The position numbers and the translations under genes were made by a program. From the NCBI RefSeq assembly GCF_027923905.1, contig NZ_AP026966.1, forward strand, positions 186,001 to 250,000: a DNA stretch of 64,000 nt, written 5' to 3'. The stretch is from Massilia varians. Lineage in GTDB: Bacteria; Pseudomonadota; Gammaproteobacteria; Burkholderiales; Burkholderiaceae_D. A model generated the notes under the pieces. The model ran no database searches. It was not told where the DNA came from and was given only the letters and a program-made list of their open reading frames with translations. Shown here in pieces: positions 1 through 8,491 of the stretch (position 1 is its first letter; each line of letters opens with the position of its first letter).

Positions 1-845
1 CGCATGGTTTCGACGATCGCCGGATGCAGCTCGGCGGCGCGGCCGGCCAGCGCCACCGGGCGCGGGCCGAAACGGTTCACCAGCGCCTGCGCCAGCCGGG
101 CCAGTTCGCGGCCCGCTTCGCGCAGGATGGCGGCGGCGGCCGGGTCGCGCTCGGCGGTGGCGGCCACCGCGATCGCCAGCTTGCCGACTTCGCCGCGCTC
201 GCGGCCATAGATGAACTGGCGCGAGAACGACCAGTCCGAACCGCCCACGTGCTGGAACACGGCGTGCGCCATCGGCGAGGATTCCCAGGCGCCGGGACGC
301 TCGTCCTCGAGGCGCCAGATGTGGCGCAGCGCCTCGCGGGCGATCCAGAAGCCGCCGCCGCCGTCGTCCAGCACCACCCCGCGTCCGCCGGCGCGGTGGA
401 AGCCCCCGCCCGCATCGATGAAGGCGCCGATCGAGCCGGTGCCCGAATACACGAGGTAGCCCTCGCCCGGCGTGAAGCTGGCGAGGTAGGCGATTTCGAT
501 GTCGTTGCTCAGCACGACAGCCTTCGGGTCGAGGCCGAGCAGTTCGCCCAGGCATTGCTGCAGGGGGCCGCCGTCGCCGCCGAAACCGGTCACGCCGGCG
601 CGCACCGCCACCGGGCGGCCATGCGACAGCACCGCCTGGGCGATGGCGCCGAAGGTCGCCTGCACGGTCTCGCGCCCTTCGAGGCTGCCCATCTGCAGGG
701 CCGACAGGCCCCCGGCCGTGCCTTCGGCGACGATGCGCCCGCCCGGCGCCGCGAGGGCCCAGCGGGTCTGGGTGCCGCCGGCGTCGATGCCGAGGCCCAG
801 CTTGTCTTGCAGTTCGTGAGGGAGCATGGGCTGCGAGTGTTCCAT
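1..845 (-). CDS. BadF/BadG-type amino-sugar kinase (C-terminus outside window)
   Basis: 281 residues are visible; the frame runs off the left edge. Near residue 19 it has GIDAGGTQTRWAL, the phosphate loop of the ASKHA ATPase fold, followed by YSGTGSIGAF and DDGGGGFWIAREA, the pattern of the BadF/BadG/BcrA family whose sugar-kinase members phosphorylate GlcNAc or MurNAc. The ATG at 845 lies one base after the stop of the upstream lipoprotein gene, implying translational coupling; an in-frame ATG at 827 is the alternative start. Lying last in a murQ operon, it probably phosphorylates an amino sugar released from murein. The exact substrate is inference. Confidence 0.8.
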   Translation of the reverse strand, partial: MEHSQPMLPHELQDKLGLGIDAGGTQTRWALAAPGGRIVAEGTAGGLSALQMGSLEGRETVQATFGAIAQAVLSHGRPVAVRAGVTGFGGDGGPLQQCLGELLGLDPKAVVLSNDIEIAYLASFTPGEGYLVYSGTGSIGAFIDAGGGFHRAGGRGVVLDDGGGGFWIAREALRHIWRLEDERPGAWESSPMAHAVFQHVGGSDWSFSRQFIYGRERGEVGKLAIAVAATAERDPAAAAILREAGRELARLAQALVNRFGPRPVALAGRAAELHPAIVETM

Positions 846-846
846 A

Positions 847-2457
847 TTACGCGGGCTTGCGCCAGGCCTGCACGCGCGCGCCTTCGCTGCCGAGGCGGTT
901 CACCGCGCTCACGAACACCAGGTCGGCGCCGCCCAGTTTGGCGTCGTCCGGCACGGTCCAGTCGACGCGCGCGGCCGGCGCCACCGAGAAGCGCCACTCG
1001 CCGCCATGGCGCGCCCAGATCGCGTACAGCATGTTGGCCCTGCCGGCCTTGAGCCGCAGTTGCACGCCATCCTTGCCGCGCTTGGCGGACACCTGGGGCG
1101 TGCCGGGAGCTTCGCTGGCCAGCCAGGGCGTGGCCGGGACCAGCGCCTGGCCCTGGTAGGCGCTGGCGCGCAGCTGGTCGCTGATGCCCTTGCGGTTCTG
1201 GGTCAGGGCCGCCATGCTGAAGTGGACGTGGCCGGTCGCCAGCGGACGCTGGCGGGTCAGCGCGATCTGGTCCAGCACTTCTTTCGGCTCGTAGGCCAGG
1301 GTCGGCGCCGCCGCGCCGATGCGGCTGGTGAACAGGCCCGGCCACATGTGGCGGTTCTGCGGGTTCTGCGAGATCCAGTAGTCGAGCAGCACCGGGTAGG
1401 ACTGGGCGGTCTGGGCGATCGGCCAGTACAGCTGGGGCACGAAATAATCGAGCCAGCCCTTCTCCAGCCACAGCTCGGCGTCCGCGTACAGCTTGTCGTA
1501 CTGCGAGAAGCCGGAAATGCCCGGCGGGCGGCGGTCCGGGCGGCCCATGCCGAAGGGGCTGATGCCGAAGCGCACCCAGCTCTTTTCCTTGTGGATGCCC
1601 TTGTACATGCCCTCGATCAGGCGGTTGACGTTGTCGCGCCGCCACGACGGGCGATCCAGCTTGCCGCCGCCCGCAAGGTAGCGTTCCCAGGCCGGGCCGT
1701 CGGGGAAGTCGAGTTCCTTCGTTGCCGGCTTGCCATTGCCGTCCAGTGCCTGGGCGTTGCCCGCCACTTCCGGTGCCGCGATCGGGTAGGGGTAGAAATA
1801 GTCGTCGATGTGCACGCCGTCGATGTCGTAGCGGCGCACCACGTCGAGGATCACGTCCATGGTCTGCTTCGATGCCGCTTCCTCGGCCGGGTCCATCCAC
1901 ATGAACTTCCCGTAGCGCTTGACCACGGAGGGGATCGTATTGGTGATGTGGTTCGGCGCCGCCGGCGAGCGCGCGTTGTCGTGGCGCGCGCGGTAGGGGT
2001 TGAACCAGGCATGCAGCTCGAGGCCGCGCGCGTGCGCTTCCTTGATCCAGAACGCGAGCGGGTCATACCACGGCATCGGCGGCTTGCCCTGGGCGCCGGT
2101 CAGGTATTCGGTCCAGGGCTCGATCTCCGACGGATAGATCGCATCGGCCGATGGGCGCACCTGCAGCACGATGGCGTTCAGGTTGAGGCTGACGGCGCGG
2201 TCCAGGATGGCGATCGCCTCGCGCTGCTGCTGGGCGGCCGGCAGGCCTGGTTTGCTGGGCCAGTCGATGTTGGCGACGGTGGAGACCCAGGCGGCGCGGA
2301 ATTCGCGCGGGGCCGCGGGCGGATTGTCGGCGCTGCCGGTACCGGGGACGGTTGGCTGCGTGGTGCAGGCGCTCAGGAAGCTGCCCAGGGTCAGCGCCCC
2401 CGTCATGCCGGCCATGCCGGCCAGGGTGAACGCACGTTTCTTCAAATCCGGCTTCAA
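847..2457 (-). CDS. Lipoprotein glycoside hydrolase, GHL10/DUF187 (YngK-like)
   Basis: 536 aa. The N-terminus is a lipoprotein signal with lipobox LSAC (Cys31), so the mature protein should be lipid-anchored in the cell envelope. From about residue 50 the sequence follows the family-10-like glycosylhydrolase (GHL10) pattern: EFRAAWVSTVANIDWP, then GLELHAWFNPYRARH and DIDGVHIDDYFYPYP, typical of a TIM barrel. The C-terminal part (about 430-536) looks like an Fn3-type beta domain. The gene lies 21 bp downstream of the NagX-like gene and 1 bp before the kinase gene, inside the murein-recycling operon. It presumably cleaves a muropeptide glycan or related amino-sugar polymer; the substrate is inferred from context only. 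Confidence 0.85.
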   Translation of the reverse strand: MKPDLKKRAFTLAGMAGMTGALTLGSFLSACTTQPTVPGTGSADNPPAAPREFRAAWVSTVANIDWPSKPGLPAAQQQREAIAILDRAVSLNLNAIVLQVRPSADAIYPSEIEPWTEYLTGAQGKPPMPWYDPLAFWIKEAHARGLELHAWFNPYRARHDNARSPAAPNHITNTIPSVVKRYGKFMWMDPAEEAASKQTMDVILDVVRRYDIDGVHIDDYFYPYPIAAPEVAGNAQALDGNGKPATKELDFPDGPAWERYLAGGGKLDRPSWRRDNVNRLIEGMYKGIHKEKSWVRFGISPFGMGRPDRRPPGISGFSQYDKLYADAELWLEKGWLDYFVPQLYWPIAQTAQSYPVLLDYWISQNPQNRHMWPGLFTSRIGAAAPTLAYEPKEVLDQIALTRQRPLATGHVHFSMAALTQNRKGISDQLRASAYQGQALVPATPWLASEAPGTPQVSAKRGKDGVQLRLKAGRANMLYAIWARHGGEWRFSVAPAARVDWTVPDDAKLGGADLVFVSAVNRLGSEGARVQAWRKPA

Positions 2458-2478
2458 ATCCGCTCCTTTGTTCTCTTC

Positions 2479-3621
2479 TCAGACTTTGACGAACCACCGC
2501 TTGCGCCACATGCCGTACGCGATCGCGAACATGCAGGCGTTGAAGAGGATGGCATATAACACCGAGGTGTTGGCGGCACCCAGCGGCAGCGCCTTGATCG
2601 GCGCGTACAGCATGCGGCCGAGCGAGAGCTGGCTCCCGTCCGGCTGCGCCAGCTTGATAAAACCGAGCATCTTGGCCACGAAACCCGAGAACGCGAAGAT
2701 GAACAGCGCGTTCATGCCATAGATGAGGAAGGGTTTGGCCCATGCGGCGGCGCGTTCGCGCAGCACTGCGTAGGGGTTGGCATCCAGCAGCCAGTAGAAC
2801 ATGCCGAAGGCCAGCAGCGCCCATCCGCTCATCCACAGGCAATAGGATACCGTCCACAGGCTTTTGTTGATCGGCATGAGCACCGCATCCAGGCTCGACC
2901 CCAGGCCCAGCAGGACCAGGCCGGCGAACAGCATCCACACGGTCTGCTCGACGCGCGGCAGGTTCGCCGCCAGCACCCGGCCGGCGAGCACGCCGAACAG
3001 CTGGCTGCACAGGGCGGGAATGGTGCTGAGCAGTCCTTCCGGATCCCAGGTCTTCGATTGCACCCACATGTGGCCATCCAGGACCATGCGGTCGACCCAG
3101 GCGCCGAAGTCCTGGCCGGGCTCCAGCACGCCGGCGCCGATACCCGGCACCGGCACCCACAGCATCAGGACCGTGTACAGCGCCAGCAGGCCGGTGATCA
3201 CGGCCAGCTGCGCGCGCCAGCCCAGGTAGACCACGACCGGCGCGGCCAGCAGCGTGCACAGGGCGATGCGCTGCAGGACGCCCGGGATGCGCACGGTCTC
3301 GAAGTCGAAGCGCGGAATCAGGTTGAGCAGGAAGCCGATCAGGAAGATCAGCGCGGCGCGCTTCGCCAGCTTGAGCAGCAGGCGCGGCCTGTCGGCGCCG
3401 GCGGCCGCCAGGCGTCCGAGCGACAGCGTCATGGCGACGCCGCCGATGAACAGGAAGAACGGGAAGATGCAGTCGGTGAAGGTCCAGCCATGCCATTTGG
3501 CGTGGGCCAGCTGCGCATGCAGATTGCCCCAGTCGCCCGGATTATTCACGAGCACCATGGCGGCGATGGTGAAGCCACGGAAGGCGTCGAGCGAGGTCAG
3601 GCGCACGGGTGCGTCGCGCAT
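2479..3621 (-). CDS. NagX-like membrane acyltransferase (DUF5009/HGSNAT family)
   Basis: 380 aa, about ten hydrophobic segments. It begins with SLDAFRGFTIAAMVLVNNPG, the signature of the DUF5009 / heparan-alpha-glucosaminide N-acetyltransferase-like family, followed by HAKWHGWTFTDCIFPFFLF. Bacterial relatives called NagX often sit in N-acetylglucosamine utilisation loci and are thought to acylate or help import amino sugars at the inner membrane. Here it lies between an AmpG-like permease and a glycosidase. The 55-bp gap to the permease gene holds a GC-rich hairpin (about 3655-3674) with no T-run, which might alter relative expression within the operon. Confidence 0.85.
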   Translation of the reverse strand: MRDAPVRLTSLDAFRGFTIAAMVLVNNPGDWGNLHAQLAHAKWHGWTFTDCIFPFFLFIGGVAMTLSLGRLAAAGADRPRLLLKLAKRAALIFLIGFLLNLIPRFDFETVRIPGVLQRIALCTLLAAPVVVYLGWRAQLAVITGLLALYTVLMLWVPVPGIGAGVLEPGQDFGAWVDRMVLDGHMWVQSKTWDPEGLLSTIPALCSQLFGVLAGRVLAANLPRVEQTVWMLFAGLVLLGLGSSLDAVLMPINKSLWTVSYCLWMSGWALLAFGMFYWLLDANPYAVLRERAAAWAKPFLIYGMNALFIFAFSGFVAKMLGFIKLAQPDGSQLSLGRMLYAPIKALPLGAANTSVLYAILFNACMFAIAYGMWRKRWFVKV

Positions 3622-3676
3622 TGCGGCGTTGTCTCCTTGTTATTGTCGGTGAATACGGGGCCGGCGGCCCCGTGGA

Positions 3677-4972
3677 TCATTTCTTGCCGAATTCCGGGTC
3701 GATCTTCACCAGCGCCGCCATGATGAAGGCGGGGATCGTCGACAGGCAGGCCCAGATGAAGAAATGCTTGTAGCCGAGGTATTCCTGCAGGTCGCCGCTC
3801 CACATGCCCGGCACCATCATGCCCAGGGCCATGAAGCCGGTGCAGATCGCGTAGTGGGCGGTCTTGTGCTCGCCCTCACACACCATGATCATGTACAGCA
3901 TCATCGCGGTGAAGCCGAAGCCGTAGCCGAACTGCTCGATCGCCAGCGCGGTGCAGACCACGGCGAAGCTGGTCGGCTGGGTCTGCGACAGGTAGACGAA
4001 CACCAGGTCCGGCAGGTGGATCGCGAACACCATCACCCACAGGCAGCGCTTCAGGCCCAGGCGCGAGATCAGGTAGCCGCCGGCCAGGCCGCCCAGCGTC
4101 AGGAAGGCGATGCCGATGGTGCCGTAGGCGATGCCGTACTGCTCGGTGGTGAGACCCAGGCCGCCCGCGGCCAGCGGGTCTTTCAGGAACGGCGCCACCA
4201 GCTTCAGGAGCTGGGCTTCGCCCAGGCGGAAGGTCAGGATGAAGCCGAGGATCAGCCAGATGTCGCGCTTGCGGAAGAACAGGGCGAAGGTGGTGAAGAA
4301 GTCGCGCAGCGGGTTGCTGGTGCGTGCCACCTTGCGGTCGCTGTCCGGCCTGGGCAGGATGAAGCCGTGCCACAGGAAGGCCGCGAAGAAGAAGGCGGCG
4401 AGCACGAAGAACACGATGGCCCAGGCCTGGTTGACGCTCCCCAGGCGGGTCGCCAGGTAGCCGGCCAGCACCACCAGCGGGCCCTGCACCGACAGGGTCG
4501 CCAGGCGGTAGAAGGTGGAACGCACGCCCACAAAAGCCGCCTGCTGCTGCTGGCGCAGGCCGAGCATGTAGAAGCCGTCGGCCGAGATGTCATGGGTGGC
4601 GGAGCTGAAGGCCATCAGCCACATCACGGCGAGGCTGGCGATGAAGAAGTTCGGCAAGTGCAACGACAGGCCCACCGCCACCAGCGAAGCGGCCACGCCC
4701 AACTGCAGCAGCACGGTCCAGCGGCGCTTGGTGCCGAACATGTCGACGATCGGCGACCACAGGGGCTTGATCACCCAGGGCAGGTACAGCAGGCTGGTAT
4801 AGAAGGCGATGTCGGAGTTCGACACGCCCATGTCCTTGTACATGATGACGGACAGGCTCATCACCACCACATAGGGGATGGCCTGCGAGAAGTACAAGGA
4901 CGGAATCCAGGACCACGGATTGGACTGCGACGGGCTGGCGGCGGACGAAGGTTTGTCGAGCGAAGTCTGCAT
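3677..4972 (-). CDS. AmpG-like MFS permease, probable muropeptide/amino-sugar importer
   Basis: 431 aa from the ATG at 4972 (MQTSLDKPSS); the open frame extends further upstream but would overlap murQ, so the later start is chosen. About 12 membrane segments. LPWVIKPLWSPIVDMFGTKR matches the AmpG/MFS loop between helices 2 and 3, and SSATHDISADGFYM the conserved helix-5 region. AmpG permeases import GlcNAc-anhydroMurNAc peptides for recycling. The gene follows murQ by 52 bp, which fits delivery of the substrate chain handled by MurQ. A GlcNAc-type permease is the alternative reading. Confidence 0.8.
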   Translation of the reverse strand: MQTSLDKPSSAASPSQSNPWSWIPSLYFSQAIPYVVVMSLSVIMYKDMGVSNSDIAFYTSLLYLPWVIKPLWSPIVDMFGTKRRWTVLLQLGVAASLVAVGLSLHLPNFFIASLAVMWLMAFSSATHDISADGFYMLGLRQQQQAAFVGVRSTFYRLATLSVQGPLVVLAGYLATRLGSVNQAWAIVFFVLAAFFFAAFLWHGFILPRPDSDRKVARTSNPLRDFFTTFALFFRKRDIWLILGFILTFRLGEAQLLKLVAPFLKDPLAAGGLGLTTEQYGIAYGTIGIAFLTLGGLAGGYLISRLGLKRCLWVMVFAIHLPDLVFVYLSQTQPTSFAVVCTALAIEQFGYGFGFTAMMLYMIMVCEGEHKTAHYAICTGFMALGMMVPGMWSGDLQEYLGYKHFFIWACLSTIPAFIMAALVKIDPEFGKK

Positions 4973-5024
4973 AGGTCTTTCGTGGTCGGCAGGAGCGGCG
5001 CGCACAGGAGTATGCGCCGGAGAG

Positions 5025-5903
5025 TTACGCGATGGCTTCGCGCACGCTGCCGTGCGCCGCCTCCAGGAGGGCTTGCGCCTGCTCGACACTGGTTTGTTTG
5101 ATCAGGGCCACCACCGCGGTCTTGACGTGGTAGCCGCACTGCTCGAGCACCGCCTGGGCGGCGGCTTCCTCGGCGCCGGTGGCGAACACGGTCAGGCGGA
5201 TGGCGCGTCGCACCAGCTTGGCGTTGGTAGCCTTCAAGTCTACCATCAGGTTGCCATATACCTTGTGTAAACGGACCATCAAGGCGCTCGAGAAGGTGTT
5301 CAGCGCGATCTTCTGCGAGGTGCCGGCCTTCAGGCGGGTGGAGCCGGAGATGATTTCCGAACCGGTGTCGAGGGTGATGCCGATCTCGGCGTCCTTGGCC
5401 ACCGGCGCCTCGGCATTGTTGGCGAAACCGATCGTCAGCGCGCCGGCCGCGCGCGCGGCCTGCAAGGCGCCCAGCACGTAGGGGGTGAAGCCCGACGCGG
5501 CGATCAGGAGCACCACGTCGTTGGCGGTAACGGTGACCTTGTTCAGGTCGGCCGCGCCCTGTTCGAAGTCGTCCTCGGCCCCTTCGACGGCGACGAACAT
5601 CGCGTCCTGACCGCCGGCCAGCAGCGCCACCGCGCGCTCGTGCGGCCAGGAGAAGGTCGGGTACAGTTCGACGCTGTCGAGCAGGCCGAGGCGGCCCGAG
5701 GTGCCGGCGCCCACGTAGATCAGGCGTCCGCCCGCTTCCACGCGCGGCAGCGCGGCGGTGACGGCGGCGGCGATGCGCGGCGCGGCGGCGCGCACGGCAT
5801 TGACGGCATTGAGCTGGTCGTCGACCAGGACGTTGACCAGTTCCACGGTCGGGTACTGGTCGAGGGAAGCGTGGTCCTGGGCCGGGGTTTCGGTTTTCAG
5901 CAT
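5025..5903 (-). CDS. murQ: N-acetylmuramic acid 6-phosphate etherase
   Basis: 292 aa, normal family length. It removes the lactyl ether from MurNAc-6-P to give GlcNAc-6-P in the cytoplasm. The SIS sugar-phosphate fold is clear: GGRLIYVGAGTSGRLGLLD, then IAASGFTPYV and GSTRLKAGTSQK. Both catalytic glutamates of characterised MurQ have counterparts, one in the SVELYPTF segment and one in AVEGAEDD. The start at 5903 has an AAGAAGG ribosome site a few bases upstream. It is the first structural gene after the GntR regulator, with a candidate operator at 5935-5951 directly before it. Confidence 0.95.
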   Translation of the reverse strand: MLKTETPAQDHASLDQYPTVELVNVLVDDQLNAVNAVRAAAPRIAAAVTAALPRVEAGGRLIYVGAGTSGRLGLLDSVELYPTFSWPHERAVALLAGGQDAMFVAVEGAEDDFEQGAADLNKVTVTANDVVLLIAASGFTPYVLGALQAARAAGALTIGFANNAEAPVAKDAEIGITLDTGSEIISGSTRLKAGTSQKIALNTFSSALMVRLHKVYGNLMVDLKATNAKLVRRAIRLTVFATGAEEAAAQAVLEQCGYHVKTAVVALIKQTSVEQAQALLEAAHGSVREAIA

Positions 5904-5934
5904 GCCGTGCCTTCTTGGTGCAAAGTAGTCGATG

Positions 5935-5951
5935 GAACCAGTGTAATACCA
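5935..5951 (-). promoter_or_regulatory. Candidate GntR operator before murQ
   Basis: On the minus strand this reads TGGTATTACACTGGTTC, two direct half-sites (TGGTAT and TGGTTC) whose starts are 11 bases apart. The same TGGTAT half-site occurs twice, 10 bases apart, in the regulator's own upstream region (6884-6899). It lies 32-48 bases upstream of the murQ start and probably overlaps the core promoter. Binding by the adjacent GntR protein is inference. Confidence 0.45.
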
Positions 5952-6033
5952 ATTAGCGCAGGTGGCTCATGAAAGCTGCGCCTTTCATCATGCCGAAAAG
6001 TTATGCTGCACGCGTGGCCGGCAAGTGCCCGGG

Positions 6034-6777
6034 TCAGACGCCGGGGCGGCGCAGTTCGGCGACGAAGTCGTAGTGGTCGCTCAAGCAATACGAGTGCGTC
6101 AGCTCCACGGGCTCGCCCGATTCCAGGTAGCCGACACGGGTGATGTACAGGACCGCGCGGCCTTCCGGCACGTCCAGGCGCGCCGCCAGTTCGGCGGAGG
6201 CGTTCATCGCGCGCAGGTGCTGCAGCGCGCGCACCGGCATGTGCCCGGTCTTGGCCAGGTGGGCATACAGCGAGCCGCCGACGTTCTCGGGACGCGGCAG
6301 CACGGTGGCCGGGATCACGCTGACTTCATACGCCATCACCACCTCGTCGGCCAGGCGCAGGCGCTCCAGGCGCGCCACCCGCGTGCCCGGGGACAGGCCC
6401 AGCGACAGCTGCTCGTCGGCGCTGGCCAGCACGACCTCGCGGCGCAGCCAGTGGCTGCTGGGCGTATAGCCGCGCTGCTGGAGCTGCTCGGAAAAGCTCG
6501 ACAGGTCCGACAGGGGCTGCTCGATGCGCGGCGCGATGTAATTACCGGAGCCGCGCCGGCGCACCACCAGGCCCTGGTCGACCAGCTGGTCGATCGCCTT
6601 GCGCGCGGTGACGCGCGAGACGTCGAGCTGCTCGGACAGCGTGCGTTCGGAAGGCAGGGCCTGGTCGGCCTGGTAGCGGCCATCGCGCACGTCTTGCGCG
6701 AGCTTGCGCGCCAGCTGCATGTACAGCGGCGAGTTGTCGGTCAGGTCGACCTGGAAGGCAGGGGTACTAGTCGTCAT
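6034..6777 (-). CDS. GntR/HutC-family transcriptional regulator of the murQ operon
   Basis: 247 aa from ATG 6777 (MTTSTPAFQ); an ATG at 6786 is equally possible and neither has a strong ribosome site. The N-terminal winged helix is typical of GntR: QLARKLAQDVRDGRY, ALPSERTLSEQLDVSRVTAR and a RRRGSGNYIAP wing. The C-terminal ligand domain (about 90-245) matches UTRA/HutC, the domain of amino-sugar regulators such as NagR, DasR and NagQ. It is transcribed in the same direction as murQ (130 bp gap) and diverges from a serine hydrolase. It likely represses the recycling operon and responds to a sugar phosphate; the effector is not determinable here. Confidence 0.88.
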   Translation of the reverse strand: MTTSTPAFQVDLTDNSPLYMQLARKLAQDVRDGRYQADQALPSERTLSEQLDVSRVTARKAIDQLVDQGLVVRRRGSGNYIAPRIEQPLSDLSSFSEQLQQRGYTPSSHWLRREVVLASADEQLSLGLSPGTRVARLERLRLADEVVMAYEVSVIPATVLPRPENVGGSLYAHLAKTGHMPVRALQHLRAMNASAELAARLDVPEGRAVLYITRVGYLESGEPVELTHSYCLSDHYDFVAELRRPGV

Positions 6778-6883
6778 CGGCAGCATGTTCGGGAACTTGA
6801 ACAAAGTGTAATGGCAACATTCGTTGACGACACACCAGGACCCATGAAAAAGCATTGTCTATGCATTCGCCTGGCTTATGAGC

Positions 6884-6899
6884 ATACCACTTGATACCA
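6884..6899. promoter_or_regulatory. Candidate GntR operator in divergent gntR/serine-hydrolase region
   Basis: Minus-strand reading TGGTATCAAGTGGTAT: two identical TGGTAT half-sites, start-to-start spacing 10 bases (one helical turn). It sits in the 239-bp gap between the divergent regulator and serine hydrolase genes. A separate dyad, TGCCAA ... TTGGCA, lies about 6914-6942. The similarity to the site before murQ supports autoregulation by the GntR protein and possible control of the hydrolase; this is inference. Confidence 0.45.
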
Positions 6900-7016
6900 A
6901 TATAAAACGGTTATGCCAAGCTGACGGCTATTCATTTGGCAATCCTTCCTGTCACTCCGTATGCTCAACCAAAGGTTTACATGGTTCACAAATAACAACG
7001 GTCGAGAGGAGACGGG

Positions 7017-8381
7017 ATGAACGAGCGCAGGCGTAGCTTGCTGGGCATGGCCCTGCTGGGCGCGGTCGAGCCGCTGCTCGCGGCGCCGGCTTCTCCCGCG
7101 TCCGCGCCGGCCCTCCCCGCTGCCGCCCGCCAGGCGCTCGACAGCGAACTGGCGGCCATCGTCACGGATCCGGCGATGCAGCTGGCCAGCCTGTCGGTGG
7201 TGGCCATCCGCGCCGGCCAGCCGGTGTATGAACAGGCATTCGGACGCCGCTATATCGGCAACGGCAGCCTGCCCGACAAGCCGGCCACGCCCGCGACCCT
7301 GTACCGGATCGCCTCGATCTCCAAGATGATGACCACGCTGGGCCTGATGCGACTTGGCGAAGCCGGCCGCATCGACCTCGAGGCCGACGTGTCGGGCTAC
7401 CTGGGCTTCAGCCTGCGCAACCCGCATTTCCCGCAACGCGTCATCACCCTGCGCAGCCTGCTCACCCACACTTCCTCGCTGCGCGACGAAGGCGGCTATT
7501 CCTGGCCGCTCAGCACCGCGCTGAAAGACGTGCTGGTGCCGGGCGCTCCCCTGCATGGCGAAGGCAAGATGTGGTCTTCCCAGGCCGGCCCGGGCGAGTA
7601 CTTCACCTACTGTAACCTCGGCTGGGGTGTGATCGGCACCGCGATGGAACGCGTGACGGGCGAGCGCTTCGACCTGCTGATGCAACGCCTGCTGCTGCAG
7701 CCGCTCGGCATTGTGGCGGGCTACAACCCGGCGGCCCTGCCGCCGGCGGCGCTCGAGAACCTGGCGACGCTGTACCGCAAGCGCACCGTCGACACCGAAG
7801 TCTGGAACGCGGACGGCCCCTGGATTGCCCAGGTCGACGATTATGCGGCCAGGCCGCCGGCGCCTCCCGCCGGCATCGCCAGCTACGTCCCCGGCGCCAA
7901 CGCCACGCCCTTCAGCCCGACCGGCGGCCTGCGCATCTCGGCGCGCGACATGGGCGTGGTCATGCGGATGCTGATGAACGGCGGCGTGCACGGCAACGCG
8001 CGCCTGTTCCAGCGCGCCACGCTCGAGCGCATGTTCGCGCGCCAGTGGACCATCGACGACAAGGGCGGCAACGGCGATTCGCTGAATGGCTTCTTCCCGG
8101 CCTGGGGCCTGGGCAACGCCCATTTCCCGGACCGACCCGGCACCGGCCTGGTCGAAGGCGGCGGTTTCGACGCGGTCGGCCATTCGGGCGACGCGTATGG
8201 GCTGATTTCGGTCTTCGCGGCCGACCTGGCCCGCGGCAACGGCCTGGTCATGCTGAGCGGGGGCAGCTCGGCCGATCCGGCACTGCAGAAAGGGCGTTAT
8301 TCGGCCCGGGCGCGTTTCGAGGAACGCATCCTCAGCGCGCTGTACCGCCACGCCATCGTCGGCCAACGGGCGGCAACATGA
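7017..8381 (+). CDS. Secreted serine hydrolase, beta-lactamase/class C-like (S12)
   Basis: 454 aa with an N-terminal secretion signal (RRRSLLGMALLGAVEPLLA). Active-site motifs are all visible: SxxK as S100-I-S-K103, YxN as Y198-C-N200, and a late HSG (GGFDAVGHSGDAYG) replacing KTG. This is the MEROPS S12 / class C beta-lactamase and DD-peptidase fold. The start is set by GAGGAG eight bases upstream. It is divergent from the GntR regulator of the murQ operon, which recalls AmpC-type genes coupled to murein recycling. A D,D-peptidase or esterase role is as likely as true beta-lactamase activity. Confidence 0.85.
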   Translation: MNERRRSLLGMALLGAVEPLLAAPASPASAPALPAAARQALDSELAAIVTDPAMQLASLSVVAIRAGQPVYEQAFGRRYIGNGSLPDKPATPATLYRIASISKMMTTLGLMRLGEAGRIDLEADVSGYLGFSLRNPHFPQRVITLRSLLTHTSSLRDEGGYSWPLSTALKDVLVPGAPLHGEGKMWSSQAGPGEYFTYCNLGWGVIGTAMERVTGERFDLLMQRLLLQPLGIVAGYNPAALPPAALENLATLYRKRTVDTEVWNADGPWIAQVDDYAARPPAPPAGIASYVPGANATPFSPTGGLRISARDMGVVMRMLMNGGVHGNARLFQRATLERMFARQWTIDDKGGNGDSLNGFFPAWGLGNAHFPDRPGTGLVEGGGFDAVGHSGDAYGLISVFAADLARGNGLVMLSGGSSADPALQKGRYSARARFEERILSALYRHAIVGQRAAT

Positions 8382-8491
8382 TGCCAAAGCAGTCCTATAT
8401 AAGCCGGTTATGGCGCCCGACGCGACTTTCATTGGCCGCTGCGCCGGCCGGCGCATAAGCTCCACACCCACGCTAAAAAGAAGAGTTCAGG

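Noticed and set aside
6876..8471. 531-codon open frame on the minus strand
   Set aside because: Antisense to the serine hydrolase, whose motifs and ribosome site are clear.
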